The notes under the pieces were generated by a model that did not search any database, was not told where the DNA came from, and worked only from the letters and a program-made list of their open reading frames with translations. Position numbers and translations under genes: made by a program. A stretch of 64,000 bases of DNA from Marinobacter bohaiensis (GTDB lineage: Bacteria; Pseudomonadota; Gammaproteobacteria; Pseudomonadales; Oleiphilaceae), in the NCBI RefSeq assembly GCF_003258515.1, contig NZ_QGEH01000005.1, positions 62,001-126,000 on the forward strand. The letters run 5' to 3'. Positions 48,240-57,394 of the stretch are shown here, in pieces (within the stretch, counting starts at the first letter, position 1; each line of letters begins with the position of its first letter).

Positions 48240-49235
48240 ATGAACTATCGCAATTCCCTGCTGGCTCTGGCCGTCGCAACGGCGGCCGGGACCACCCCCG
48301 CCCACGCCATCGACCTCGGCACCTTCAAGGGCACCGACCTCAGCTTCGGCGGCTACATCAAGGCCGAGGGCATCTTCGAAGACCCGGAAGGCGAAGACTC
48401 CCACTTCTATGGTCGCGCCAACCAGACCCGCTTCAACTTCAAGACCGTGACCAACAAGAACGGCCACACCATCGTCGGCTTCATCGAAGGGGATTTCTAC
48501 GGTGGCACTCCCACCGGGGACGATCCCGACTGGCGTCTGCGCCATGCCTTCATCCGCATCGACGACACCACCGTCGGTCAGACCTGGACCGGGCAGTGGT
48601 GGGCGGTGTCCTACACCGACTACTTTGACTTCTTCGCCGGCCCGCGCGGTACCCTGGGCGGGCTGAACTTCCGCGCGCCGCTGGCCAGCTACGAGACACA
48701 CGGCTTCCGTTTCTCCGCCCAGGATCCGGTCTTCGACGACGCCGATACCCCCGACCTGGCGGTCAACTACACCCAGCCGTTCAGCAACGGCAGCCAGGTG
48801 ATTTTCACCGTCAGCGGCCGGGAAGCGGAAAACGAGGATTACGGCGTGGGCGCCGCCATTGGCTCGAAAATCATGATCGGCCGCCACCGCCTCAACCTCA
48901 ACGCCCACTACGGCGATGGTCTGGGCGTGTTCACTGGCGTCGGCGTGGGTGGCGCCCCGGTGGATGTGGAAAACGACGACCTGGTCACCCAGATGGGTTT
49001 CAACGCGGGTTTCCAGTACGTGTTCAACGATCAATGGCGCGCCAACATTGCCTACACCCGTACGGATGTGGACGATGACGCCGACACCCGGTACGAAGGC
49101 CAACGGGTCAACGTCGTGCATAATATCCTGCCGGAACTGGAAGTCGGCGCCGAATGGCGCAAGTATAATCTGCCCTTCGGTGGGCTGATTCCCGAAGGCC
49201 AGCAGGTCGAAGTCATGGCCAAGTACCGCTTCTGA
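48240..49235 (+). CDS. DcaP-like outer membrane porin
   Basis: Outer-membrane protein of 331 aa with signal peptide ending AHA, the motif FGGYIKAEGIF near the mature N-terminus typical of DcaP-like trimeric porins, and repeated amphipathic strands ending in a C-terminal Phe (VMAKYRF). DcaP of Acinetobacter takes up dicarboxylates and other anions. It lies 117 bp after livF with its own AAGGAGAAGG RBS, so it may supply the outer-membrane step for the ABC importer. Confidence 0.85.
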   Translation: MNYRNSLLALAVATAAGTTPAHAIDLGTFKGTDLSFGGYIKAEGIFEDPEGEDSHFYGRANQTRFNFKTVTNKNGHTIVGFIEGDFYGGTPTGDDPDWRLRHAFIRIDDTTVGQTWTGQWWAVSYTDYFDFFAGPRGTLGGLNFRAPLASYETHGFRFSAQDPVFDDADTPDLAVNYTQPFSNGSQVIFTVSGREAENEDYGVGAAIGSKIMIGRHRLNLNAHYGDGLGVFTGVGVGGAPVDVENDDLVTQMGFNAGFQYVFNDQWRANIAYTRTDVDDDADTRYEGQRVNVVHNILPELEVGAEWRKYNLPFGGLIPEGQQVEVMAKYRF

Positions 49236-49261
49236 CCAGCCCCAGGGTTCCGGCCCCGTGT

Positions 49262-49297
49262 CGTGCGAATGCCGCCCGTCTTCCCGGCATTCGCACG
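49262..49297. terminator. Long perfect hairpin after the porin gene
   Basis: Perfect 13-bp arms CGTGCGAATGCCG / CGGCATTCGCACG around a 10-nt loop, 26 bp after the porin stop and 60 bp before the IclR gene. No T tract, so a structured 3' end, factor-dependent stop or operator are all possible. Confidence 0.5.
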
Positions 49298-49357
49298 CCC
49301 GGCACAGCAGCCGTCAGGACGACCCGGACAGACACAGACAGGAAAAGGGCGGAACAC

Positions 49358-50170
49358 ATGGCAGACGAGACCCCCAAGCGCCAGGGCATCGGTTCCCTGG
49401 AGATCGGGCTCCATATTCTCAATTACATCGCCGCGGCACCACGACCGCCGACGCTCAAGGAACTGTCCGGCGCGCTGGACCTGTCCCCCAGCCGCGCCCA
49501 CAAGTACCTCGTCAGCCTGCTGCGCGAGGACTACATCAACCAGATCAACCAGGCCCAGTACACCCTGGGCAACGCCAGCCTGACCCTGGGTATCGCCGCG
49601 CTGCGCCGGATCAATCCGATCCAGCTCTCCTACGCGGCGCTGGACCGGCTCAACGAGGAGACCGACAAGACCGTTTCGATTACGGTCTGGAACGGCTCCG
49701 GTCCGCTGGTCATCAAGTGGCTCGACTCCAGCCAGCCGATTTCTGTGAACGTGCGCCTGGGGGCCGAGCTGTCACCGCTCAACTCCGCCGCCGGCCGCAT
49801 CTACCTGGCTCACCTGCCGCTGGAACGCCGCCGCGCGATCATCGATGCCTTCTACAAACAGACCCGCAACCTGCCCCGGCACCACGGCAAACCATTGAGT
49901 CGGGAGGAACTGAGCCCGCACCTGGAGCGCATCCGGCAAGACGGCTACTGCGCCTTCTTCGGCGACTACCTGCCAGAAATCAACGTGCTGAGCATGCCGG
50001 TGTTCGATCTCAACGGCGGCATCGTCACGGTCATGACCCTGCTGGGCCTGGAGCAGGACACCGACGTCAGCGAAGGCTCGGCGCTGTTCCGGCAATTACG
50101 TGAGTGTGCCGACCGGGTCACCCGCCAGGTGTGTGGGCAGCAGAAGGCCCCGGACACGGTTCCCGCCTGA
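49358..50170 (+). CDS. IclR family regulator
   Basis: Regulator of 270 aa with N-terminal winged helix (PPTLKELSGALDLSPSRAHKYLVSLLREDYI) and an IclR ligand domain (VSITVWNGSGPLVIKWLDSS; LSPLNSAAGRIYLAHLP). It follows the LIV-type transporter and porin in the same direction and probably controls them. It differs from the PcaR protein in lacking the YTSMGRV signature (here LNSAAGRI). It ends 1 bp before the stop of the convergent BenR-like gene. Inducer unknown. Confidence 0.9.
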   Translation: MADETPKRQGIGSLEIGLHILNYIAAAPRPPTLKELSGALDLSPSRAHKYLVSLLREDYINQINQAQYTLGNASLTLGIAALRRINPIQLSYAALDRLNEETDKTVSITVWNGSGPLVIKWLDSSQPISVNVRLGAELSPLNSAAGRIYLAHLPLERRRAIIDAFYKQTRNLPRHHGKPLSREELSPHLERIRQDGYCAFFGDYLPEINVLSMPVFDLNGGIVTVMTLLGLEQDTDVSEGSALFRQLRECADRVTRQVCGQQKAPDTVPA

Positions 50171-51124
50171 TCACTGCACCAGGCGGCGGGTCTCCGAGGG
50201 CAGTTCACCGAACGCCTTGCGGTATTCCGAGGAGAAACGCCCCAGGTGCGCAAACCCGTAATCCAGCGCCGCTTCGGTCACATTGCGTACCCGGCCGTAC
50301 TGGAGGTCGTCGCGCAGCCGCTGCAGGCGCAGTTGCTTGATGTAGCACTTGGGCGTGGTGGAAAAGTGCCTGGCGAACAGGTTGTAGATGGACCGGGCGC
50401 TGAGATTGGATACGGCCGACAGTTCATCGATGCTCACCCCTTCTTTCAGGTGCTGCTGGATATACCCCAGCATGCGGTCCAGCGCCGGTGACGCGCACGG
50501 CTGACGCCCCGCCTCCACCGCCGAGTTGGGAAAGACGTGGATCAGCTTGCGCAGGATGATGTCGCGGTAGGGTCCGCACAGGGGAAGCAGTTCGCCGGCG
50601 TCCTCCTCCAGGTCGGCAAACACCGCTTCCAGTAGCTTGACGAAGCCCGGGCAGGTGCGCAGGTCCATGGGCCGGCTCAGGAAACTGACGCCGCGCGCCG
50701 GCTGCTGGCCGACCATGTTGGCCGCCGCCTGACGGATCTCCACCTCCGGCAGCTTCACGATCAGCTTTTCGCAGTCCTCGGAGTAGGTCAGGTCGATGGG
50801 CTCACAGGGGTTGATCATCATCGCCTGGCCTCTCTCCAGCACCAGACGTTCGTCCCCCAGCCGCCAGTAGCAGGTGCCCCGGGTAATCACCTGGAAGTGG
50901 TAGATCGCCTCCAGCTCCGGGGAATACACCCGCACCTCGTTGCCATAGCACACCAGGGACAGCCCCAGGCCCGCGAAATCCCGGTAGCTAAGGCTGGATC
51001 GGGCGTGGCCCCGGCCCCGGATATCCAAACGGTGCTGACCGATGTGCGCGTTGACGAACGCGGACACGTCTTCGGGATGGGCCTGGTCGAACAGGTTGGA
51101 GCCGGTGAGTGCGCGAGCAAGCAT
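50171..51124 (-). CDS. benR: AraC/XylS family regulator, BenR type
   Basis: Activator of 317 aa. Its C-terminal DNA-binding domain (LSARSIYNLFARHFSTTPKCYIK, then EAALDYGFAHLGRFSSEYRKAFGELPSETRR) matches XylS/BenR very closely, and the N-terminal part is the matching cupin-like ligand domain. BenR activates benABC on benzoate. The ben operon lies about 16 kb away, so this would be an unlinked regulator of it. ATG 51124 with GGTGG upstream is preferred to 51136. AntR or a related role is an alternative. Confidence 0.8.
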   Translation of the reverse strand: MLARALTGSNLFDQAHPEDVSAFVNAHIGQHRLDIRGRGHARSSLSYRDFAGLGLSLVCYGNEVRVYSPELEAIYHFQVITRGTCYWRLGDERLVLERGQAMMINPCEPIDLTYSEDCEKLIVKLPEVEIRQAAANMVGQQPARGVSFLSRPMDLRTCPGFVKLLEAVFADLEEDAGELLPLCGPYRDIILRKLIHVFPNSAVEAGRQPCASPALDRMLGYIQQHLKEGVSIDELSAVSNLSARSIYNLFARHFSTTPKCYIKQLRLQRLRDDLQYGRVRNVTEAALDYGFAHLGRFSSEYRKAFGELPSETRRLVQ

Positions 51125-51357
51125 GAGAACCACCATTTGTAATTATTGTGTATCCGTTCACTTTATATAAACACGGACGTTCAATCAATAACCGATTCCC
51201 GACCTCAGTGACGGACGGCCATCGGCCATGGCTGACGAAAAAACACCAGGAACGGGGATAAAGGCAACGACCGGCCACCGCGGTGATGCCGGATGGCATG
51301 GGTTCGGCTGTCAGGTCAGAGCGGTAGAGAAGAGAAAAGAAGAGGAGAGAAGAAAGG

Positions 51358-51379
51358 CGGCGCCCCGGACAGGGCGCCG
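51358..51379 (-). terminator. Rho-independent terminator of the GST gene
   Basis: On the minus strand, perfect 8-bp stem CGGCGCCC / GGGCGCCG with a 6-nt loop followed by a long pyrimidine tract (CCTTTCTTCTCTCC and more), 16 bp after the stop codon. Confidence 0.75.
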
Positions 51380-51395
51380 TTGCTGGGGCGGGCCA

Positions 51396-52091
51396 TCAAG
51401 CCTTTTTACGACGCCCCTGCCCGAACAGCACGGCGGCGCTGTTCTCGTTCACGGTGGCTTCGCGGCTGATCTCATCGGCCCGGGCATACGCCCGCTGCAC
51501 CGCCGGGCGGGATTCGATGCGCTCCAGCCAGCGCTTGACGTTGGGCAGGCTGTCGATGTCCTGGCGCTGCTTCTCCCAGCCCTTGGCCCAGGGGAAAGTC
51601 GCCATGTCGGCGATGGAATAGTCGCCGGCCATGAAGTCCCGGTCCGCCAGCAGGTCGTCCAGCACGCCGTAGAGACGCTCGCTCTCCTTCACGTAACGGT
51701 CGATGGCGTAGTCGAGCTTCTCCGGCGCGTATTGGGCGAAGTGATGATTCTGACCCAGCATCGGCCCGAAACCACCCATCTGCCAGTACAGCCACTGCAG
51801 GGTTTCCCAGCGCTTGCGCAGGTCGTTCGACAGGAACTGGCCGGTCTTGTCCGCCAGGTATTCAAGGATGGCGCCGGACTCGAACAGGGGTAGCGGCCCA
51901 CCGCCGTCCGCCGGAGTCTGGTCGACGATGGCGGGGATCTTGTTGTTGGGCGAAATTTTCAGGAAGTCTTCGGCAAACTGATCTCCCTGGCCGATGTGAA
52001 TGGGATGGATGGTGTAATCCAGCCCCGCCTCTTCAAGGAAAATGGTGATCTTGTGGCCGTTGGGCGTGGTCCAGTAGTAAAGGTCGATCAT
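51396..52091 (-). CDS. Glutathione S-transferase, YfcG/YghU-like
   Basis: GST-fold protein of 231 aa. The thioredoxin-like N-domain begins IDLYYWTTPNGHKITIFLEEAG and contains the cis-proline glutathione site NKIPAIVD; the helical C-domain has the WLYWQMGGFGPMLGQNHHF stretch typical of disulfide-bond oxidoreductases YfcG and YghU. GGGAGC RBS. Its promoter region holds a perfect TetR-type palindrome, suggesting induction by an electrophile. No regulator gene is adjacent. Confidence 0.9.
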   Translation of the reverse strand: MIDLYYWTTPNGHKITIFLEEAGLDYTIHPIHIGQGDQFAEDFLKISPNNKIPAIVDQTPADGGGPLPLFESGAILEYLADKTGQFLSNDLRKRWETLQWLYWQMGGFGPMLGQNHHFAQYAPEKLDYAIDRYVKESERLYGVLDDLLADRDFMAGDYSIADMATFPWAKGWEKQRQDIDSLPNVKRWLERIESRPAVQRAYARADEISREATVNENSAAVLFGQGRRKKA

Positions 52092-52164
52092 GGAGCGGCT
52101 CCCGTTATTGGGATGAATGAACGGATCTCGGCCGGCGGTCGCGCGCGGGTATTCACCGACCTGA

Positions 52165-52183
52165 AATAGACGACCGGTCTATT
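52165..52183. promoter_or_regulatory. TetR-type operator upstream of the GST gene
   Basis: Perfect inverted repeat AATAGAC-GACCG-GTCTATT, with the TAGAC...GTCTA arms known from NemR-like TetR repressors. It lies 74 bp before the GST start. Confidence 0.6.
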
Positions 52184-52242
52184 ATTCTCAAGCCTCACGA
52201 TGCCTGTCAACGTGGCTCAAATGACGCGATACGCCACCTCTT

Positions 52243-52258
52243 TGTGACGGACGTCACA
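52243..52258. promoter_or_regulatory. CRP/Vfr-type site TGTGA-N6-TCACA
   Basis: TGTGA-CGGACG-TCACA, an exact match to the CRP consensus core, flanked by one more matching pair. It lies 350 bp before the FadL-like gene and 152 bp before the GST gene, so either could be the target. Confidence 0.65.
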
Positions 52259-52607
52259 ATGAAACCAAAAGCCAACGCACAGTAATGTTGCCTTCCCGTC
52301 TCTCACCGCGACTCTTGACCAAAAACTGAATTTGGTTTCAACTTTTTGATATACAACCACTTAGCGTCGGCTTCCCCATCGGTATCGGGTGCCGTGCCGC
52401 CGCTTCGCGGCCTCATATGACTAGACGGACTGACCGGGCTGTCACTCAGGCCAAACACCTGAGCGCCGTGACGTCCTAAGATCGTTACAAAACAACAAAT
52501 GTACAAATGTCTCATTAGGCGTACCCCCAAGCCGGATGCATCGCCAGCCAACCTGGCCCCGTATCCCGGGATAAAAACAGACAAGAACACAATAACGGAG
52601 TATCCAG

Positions 52608-53957
52608 ATGACTATGTCGCCCCTTCAGGCATCCTCGGCATTACGTTCCCGCGGTCGACTCACCCCGGCCATCGCCCTGACCCTCGCCGGCCTGTCCACC
52701 GGTGCTCACGCCAGCATGGGCAACATCGGCACCACCTACGGTCTGTTTCCGGCGGACATTGCCTCGGCCCAGGCCCTGTCGATGTTCAACTCCCAGGTGT
52801 CGGCGACCTACTACAACCCGGCCTACCTGGCCAAGGACCCGCGCGGCGAGCTGACCACCGGCCTGCTCCACGCCGAGCCGGAACTGCGGGCCTCGTCACC
52901 GGCCCGCGACGGCGACATCCTGTCGGACCAGGAAAGCCAGCACGTGCTCATCGGCATGAAGACCAACCTGTCGTCCCTGACCCGTTTCGATCACCCGATC
53001 TACCTGGGCTTCATCGCCGGTGTGGAAAAGTATGGCAAGGAGATGCTGGCGTTCGAATCCACCACCTCCGAGGATGGCCAGTTCCTGGAATACGGCCGCC
53101 AGCCGTTGTTCCTGAACATCGGCGGCGCCACCACCGCCTGGCGCGGGATCGATGTGGGCGCCTCGTTCCGTATTACGCTGCACTCCACCGCCGAGCTGTC
53201 CACCACCACGGATCTGGCGGGCAACACCGAGTACGAATCCCTGTCGGTCAACGCTGAGCCCTCCCTGCGCTCGATCCTGAGCACCAATATCGACTGGGGC
53301 GAGACCGTCTGCCCGGACAGCGACTGCTGGCTCGACGGCTGGGATACCTCGTTCGCCTACCGGAGCAGCTCCAACACCAACACCACCGTTGACGCCCGGA
53401 CCGTTATCCCGGGGCTGATTCCCGAAAGCGCGCCGCTGGTGTTCTCGGTACTGACCTACGACTCCTACCAGCCGTCGATCTACGCCGTCGGCGTGCAGTA
53501 CAGCACCGACAGCTGGCGCGTGGGTGTGACCCTGGAGCAGCAGAACTGGTCGGACCTGGAGGACGAGTTCGAGAACGACACCATCAAGGACCAGGCCAAC
53601 GCCAAATTCGACGACATCCTGATCCCGCGCATCGGCGCCGAGTTCAAGTTCGCCGAGCATTTCGGCCTGACCCTGGGCGCGGCCTACCAGGAGTCCGCGC
53701 TGAAGAGCAACAGCACCCAGGACGTCAATTACTTCGACAACGACAAGTACATCTTCGGCATCGGCCTGAGCGCCGAGTACACCCGGACACGACTGTTCAC
53801 CTACCCGATTCGCTTCGACATCGCCTACCAGCACCAGATGCTTGAAGAGCGCGACTTCGAAACCGACAACACGGCCGCCGGGGCACGCACCGGCGAGACG
53901 GTGACCACCGACGGCGATGTCGACGTGATCAGCGGCTCTGTCACGTTCAAGTTCTGA
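52608..53957 (+). CDS. FadL/OmpP1-family outer membrane protein
   Basis: Outer-membrane channel of 449 aa for hydrophobic compounds. A signal peptide ends GAHA, the mature start SMGNIGTTYGLFPADIASAQ and the NPAYLAKDPRGE stretch fit the FadL plug region, and the C-terminus ends in an aromatic (SGSVTFKF). It contains one Cys pair in CPDSDC. CGGAGT RBS. The Ig-like lipoprotein gene follows after 17 bp, so the two form an operon, as seen for FadL-like proteins paired with surface lipoproteins in marine bacteria. Confidence 0.85.
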   Translation: MTMSPLQASSALRSRGRLTPAIALTLAGLSTGAHASMGNIGTTYGLFPADIASAQALSMFNSQVSATYYNPAYLAKDPRGELTTGLLHAEPELRASSPARDGDILSDQESQHVLIGMKTNLSSLTRFDHPIYLGFIAGVEKYGKEMLAFESTTSEDGQFLEYGRQPLFLNIGGATTAWRGIDVGASFRITLHSTAELSTTTDLAGNTEYESLSVNAEPSLRSILSTNIDWGETVCPDSDCWLDGWDTSFAYRSSSNTNTTVDARTVIPGLIPESAPLVFSVLTYDSYQPSIYAVGVQYSTDSWRVGVTLEQQNWSDLEDEFENDTIKDQANAKFDDILIPRIGAEFKFAEHFGLTLGAAYQESALKSNSTQDVNYFDNDKYIFGIGLSAEYTRTRLFTYPIRFDIAYQHQMLEERDFETDNTAAGARTGETVTTDGDVDVISGSVTFKF

Positions 53958-53974
53958 ACCCCGGAGAAAACGCC

Positions 53975-56900
53975 ATGACCAACAACAAAATCAAGATCCT
54001 GGCACTGACACCCGCCCTGCTTCTCGCCGCCTGTGGCGGTGAGGAGCAGAGCACGGACGAGCCCAAGACACCTGGCTCGGTGATCTACTCCTACCCGGCG
54101 GACGGCCAGGCCAGCATATCCACCGAAGCCGATATCGTGTTGCGCTTTTCCAACCCCATCACCGACGAGGATGTGGCGGGCAAGGTCCGCATCGCGCCCA
54201 GCGGCAGCGACGCCGGCATCGGTTACAGCGTCAGCGAAGTGGACGGCGGCAACAGCCTGGTGCTGACGCCGGACGAGGCGCTGGCGCCAGGCACCGACTA
54301 CACCGTCAGCTTTACGGAAAACCTCGACGCCGCCGGCAATCGCACCATCGCTACGCCCAATGCGACGGGCGAGGCGGGTATCCAGTTCGTTACCCGCGGC
54401 GGTCTGACGGAGGTGGCGGCACTGGCCAACCTCAGCGACGATTTCACCGTCCTCGACAGCCTGCCGGACGGCGACACCTTCCGCTTCATGGATTTCTCCA
54501 CCGTGCGCCTGCGCACCAGCCACCCGATCCACCCGGATTCGGCGGTCTACGGCACCACCGTGTCGTTGCTCGACGGCGAGGGCTCGCTGGTTCCAGCCAC
54601 GCTGCTGGTCAAGGGCAACAAGCTGACGGTGGACCCCTGCACCACCGACGATCCCCACGACTGCGGCGGCGCCGACGACCAGTTGGATCCCGCGCAGACC
54701 TACACCCTCAGCCTTAACGGGGTGATGGATCGAAAAGGCAATACCCTGAACTACGAAGAAACCTTCCAGCCCCAGGAAACAGGGCCGACCGAAGTGCTGT
54801 ATCAGGAAATCGTCGATTCCGGTTTCAGCCAGCAGTCGATCCTCAACGGCCAGTATGTCAACGCGGTCACCCTCAACTCCGTGCTGCAGGGCACGGCCGG
54901 CCCCTCCCAGCAGACCGGCGCGCTTTACGCCGAACTGGGCTACGCCCCGAGTTTCCCGGGGGATACCCCGGTCCCGCTGCGGGTGCCCAAGGGCACCATC
55001 CTGGAGAGCACCAGCCTGGACGTTAAGGTCAACGGCAGCGTTCCGGTACTCGACGCGGCCACCGGCCAGTTACAGCAAACCGGCACCATCAAGGTCACCA
55101 TGCTGTCCGACGCCATGGGCTACCTCTATCCCAATCCCTACAGCGACTCGGTCGAAGCGCCGCGTCACGTGCGCCTGTGGATGGACGTGTCCATGAACAC
55201 CGAGGAGGCGCAGCCCAACGCCTCGCTATCCCAGGACCTGCTGCGGGTGGAACTGAGCGGCGTTGCCATCGTCGAGGACGGCATCCTCACCATCGACGCC
55301 ATCGGCATGGTCGAGCCCAACCTGCTGGGGCAGGAGTTCACCGACTCCACCATCGCCTTCCGCATCGAGGCGGACACCTCCGAGCAGGACATCGCCCCGG
55401 AGCGCCCCATCGATCAGACCGGGCCGCAACTGGTGAGCTGGATGCCCGGCCCCGAGGACGCGATTCCGGCCACCCGCCAGTCCATGCAGCGCCCGGGCGA
55501 CCCGGTGGTGCTGAACTTCGACGAACCGCTGGACGCGGATTCAGTGGCCAACGGCGTCACCCTGTTCGAGGGCGGCACGGAAGTGACCAACCTGCGGACC
55601 AGGCTCGACGGCACTGTGGTGGTGGTCAATCCGGAAGGCGGCCTCAAGCACGGGGTGGACTACTCGCTGAACATCAACAGTTCGCTGACGGATATTGCCG
55701 GCAATGGGGCAACGAGTGAGACGCTGAATTTTGCATTGCCGGCTCTGGATGATGACTCCACGACGGTCACAGAGCGTTCGCCAATTGCGCTCACGACGTA
55801 CCCCGGCTATCCGTGTGTCACACGGGACCTGGACCTGGCAAACAACTCGCATGGCTACTGCATCGACAAGCCTTCCGAAACAGACGTTCCGCGCCCCGAT
55901 GGCCAGCCGGTCGATGAGCTTCCAGTGACTTCGATGCCGGCCGACCGACCGATCGTTGTCGTGTTCTCACAATCCATGGAACTGGACTCTATCCGGCTGA
56001 ACGAAACGTTCGAAGTGCAGAAGGTTGATGCTTCGGGATCCAGTCTGGGGAACGTCAATGGCCGGTTGGAGCTGAATAATCAACGTATCCGTTTCTATCC
56101 CGACCAGCCGTGGGAGGAGGACGCGTTGTACCGCTATAGGATGAAATCCGTCCAGGATGGCGTTTGTTCAGGTTCAGCGCCCGGCTTCATATGCGGCGAG
56201 AATGGCCTGGCTCTGCAAACGGACATCCTCGTGGACAGCGAAGATACCGGCGGCCCCAACCTTGATATTTACTTCCGTGGCGGACCTGCGCTTGAGTCGG
56301 TGTTTACACCACTGAGAAACCTTCCCATTCGAGACACCAATTCGAACTACATCGTGGACTGTGCGTCTCCCGGCGAAACGAACTGCCTGGAACCATTCAA
56401 TCACGAAGCCGGTAACGACGGTTTCAAACCTTCCGCCAACGCGGCCAAGCTGCTTATGAACGGCAACGCGTCCATTCTGGGGACGACCAGTGACGGGAAT
56501 GCGCGGGTAGGTTGTGACCAGAATGCGGCTGAAGACTGCCCGGAGAACAAGTTCATCTACCAGACCTATGGCCTGAATACAGAAGTCATTGGTCCGGCGG
56601 AAAACCCGATGACGGGCGAGAACACGGCCGTACGCGTGTTGCTGTATCCCACATTGCTGGTCACAACGCCAGCACGGGTTTACCTCGACACCTTTGGGGA
56701 GCAGAACACCGGCCCGCAGATCCTGAGAATGCGGTACGGAGCAGCGGCCGACGGCAATCCAATGGGCTTGGTGGAAGGCGTTATTTATGAAGGGACTGAC
56801 GGTCGGCCAACGTTCGAAACGAGCGCGCGGCTGACGCTGGATGCGCCAAACCTCACTTTGCCGCTGGGCGAATTGCTGTCGCATAACCTGTTCAGCTATC

Positions 56901-57202
56901 CATTTACCCTTGAGCTGGACGGTCCCATCACCTTCTTTGATGATGGACGCATGCAAATCGCACAGTACAACAACAATGTTCCGGAAATTAACGTCGCCGT
57001 CGCTGGCTCGAACGATACAACATCGGGATTCCTGGGCTTCGTCAGCTGTTTGGGTGGAATCTTCACGGGTAGCTTCGGAGCCTGCGAGGACCTGGGCGAA
57101 GGCTCTGGGCAAGCGGTCAAAATTCCTCTGAAGATTCCGGAACAAGGCGTCTACCTCAACTTCATCTCCAACCCAATCAAGGAGATTCCGGAAGAAGGCT
57201 GA
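53975..57202 (+). CDS. Large Ig-like domain lipoprotein with chimeric C-terminal half
   Basis: Lipoprotein of 1075 aa with lipobox LLAAC (Cys20). Residues about 30-580 hold bacterial Ig-like (Big_5) modules, seen as VIYSYPADGQASISTEADIVLRFSNPI at the start and DQTGPQLVSWMPGP...VVLNFDEPLD later. From about residue 582 (55720) base composition and codon choice shift: 52% GC in 55981-56040 against 65% in 55501-55560. This half has ten Cys in five close pairs. No lipase GxSxG motif was found. Paired with the FadL-like gene; it may capture or hand over hydrophobic substrates at the surface. Confidence 0.8.
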   Translation: MTNNKIKILALTPALLLAACGGEEQSTDEPKTPGSVIYSYPADGQASISTEADIVLRFSNPITDEDVAGKVRIAPSGSDAGIGYSVSEVDGGNSLVLTPDEALAPGTDYTVSFTENLDAAGNRTIATPNATGEAGIQFVTRGGLTEVAALANLSDDFTVLDSLPDGDTFRFMDFSTVRLRTSHPIHPDSAVYGTTVSLLDGEGSLVPATLLVKGNKLTVDPCTTDDPHDCGGADDQLDPAQTYTLSLNGVMDRKGNTLNYEETFQPQETGPTEVLYQEIVDSGFSQQSILNGQYVNAVTLNSVLQGTAGPSQQTGALYAELGYAPSFPGDTPVPLRVPKGTILESTSLDVKVNGSVPVLDAATGQLQQTGTIKVTMLSDAMGYLYPNPYSDSVEAPRHVRLWMDVSMNTEEAQPNASLSQDLLRVELSGVAIVEDGILTIDAIGMVEPNLLGQEFTDSTIAFRIEADTSEQDIAPERPIDQTGPQLVSWMPGPEDAIPATRQSMQRPGDPVVLNFDEPLDADSVANGVTLFEGGTEVTNLRTRLDGTVVVVNPEGGLKHGVDYSLNINSSLTDIAGNGATSETLNFALPALDDDSTTVTERSPIALTTYPGYPCVTRDLDLANNSHGYCIDKPSETDVPRPDGQPVDELPVTSMPADRPIVVVFSQSMELDSIRLNETFEVQKVDASGSSLGNVNGRLELNNQRIRFYPDQPWEEDALYRYRMKSVQDGVCSGSAPGFICGENGLALQTDILVDSEDTGGPNLDIYFRGGPALESVFTPLRNLPIRDTNSNYIVDCASPGETNCLEPFNHEAGNDGFKPSANAAKLLMNGNASILGTTSDGNARVGCDQNAAEDCPENKFIYQTYGLNTEVIGPAENPMTGENTAVRVLLYPTLLVTTPARVYLDTFGEQNTGPQILRMRYGAAADGNPMGLVEGVIYEGTDGRPTFETSARLTLDAPNLTLPLGELLSHNLFSYPFTLELDGPITFFDDGRMQIAQYNNNVPEINVAVAGSNDTTSGFLGFVSCLGGIFTGSFGACEDLGEGSGQAVKIPLKIPEQGVYLNFISNPIKEIPEEG

Positions 57203-57222
57203 ACGATTGTTTCGCCCTGTTA

Positions 57223-57248
57223 GGCCAGCCTCCGGGCTGGCCTTTTTT
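57223..57248 (+). terminator. Rho-independent terminator after the lipoprotein gene
   Basis: Perfect 8-bp stem GGCCAGCC / GGCTGGCC with a TCCG loop followed by TTTTTT. Confidence 0.92.
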
Positions 57249-57394
57249 GTTTCGGACAACTCGCAACCGGAAGCCCCCGTAGCATCGAGCGTGCTTGCCA
57301 GTCCCCCTCCTTCGTCAGATGCTGCTAATCTGGTTTCCTGACAAAACTCGAATAACCGGCACCACACCACCAATAACAAAACCGGAGAGAGACC

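Larger units (their letters stand above)
52092..52607. other. 516-bp intergenic region between GST and FadL-like genes
   Basis: No gene is supported here. It holds the TetR-type palindrome on the GST side, a consensus CRP site in the middle, and an AT-richer stretch (TTGGTTTCAACTTTTTGATA near 52332) that may carry a promoter. The reverse-strand frame over 52303-52590 has no family resemblance. Confidence 0.6.
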
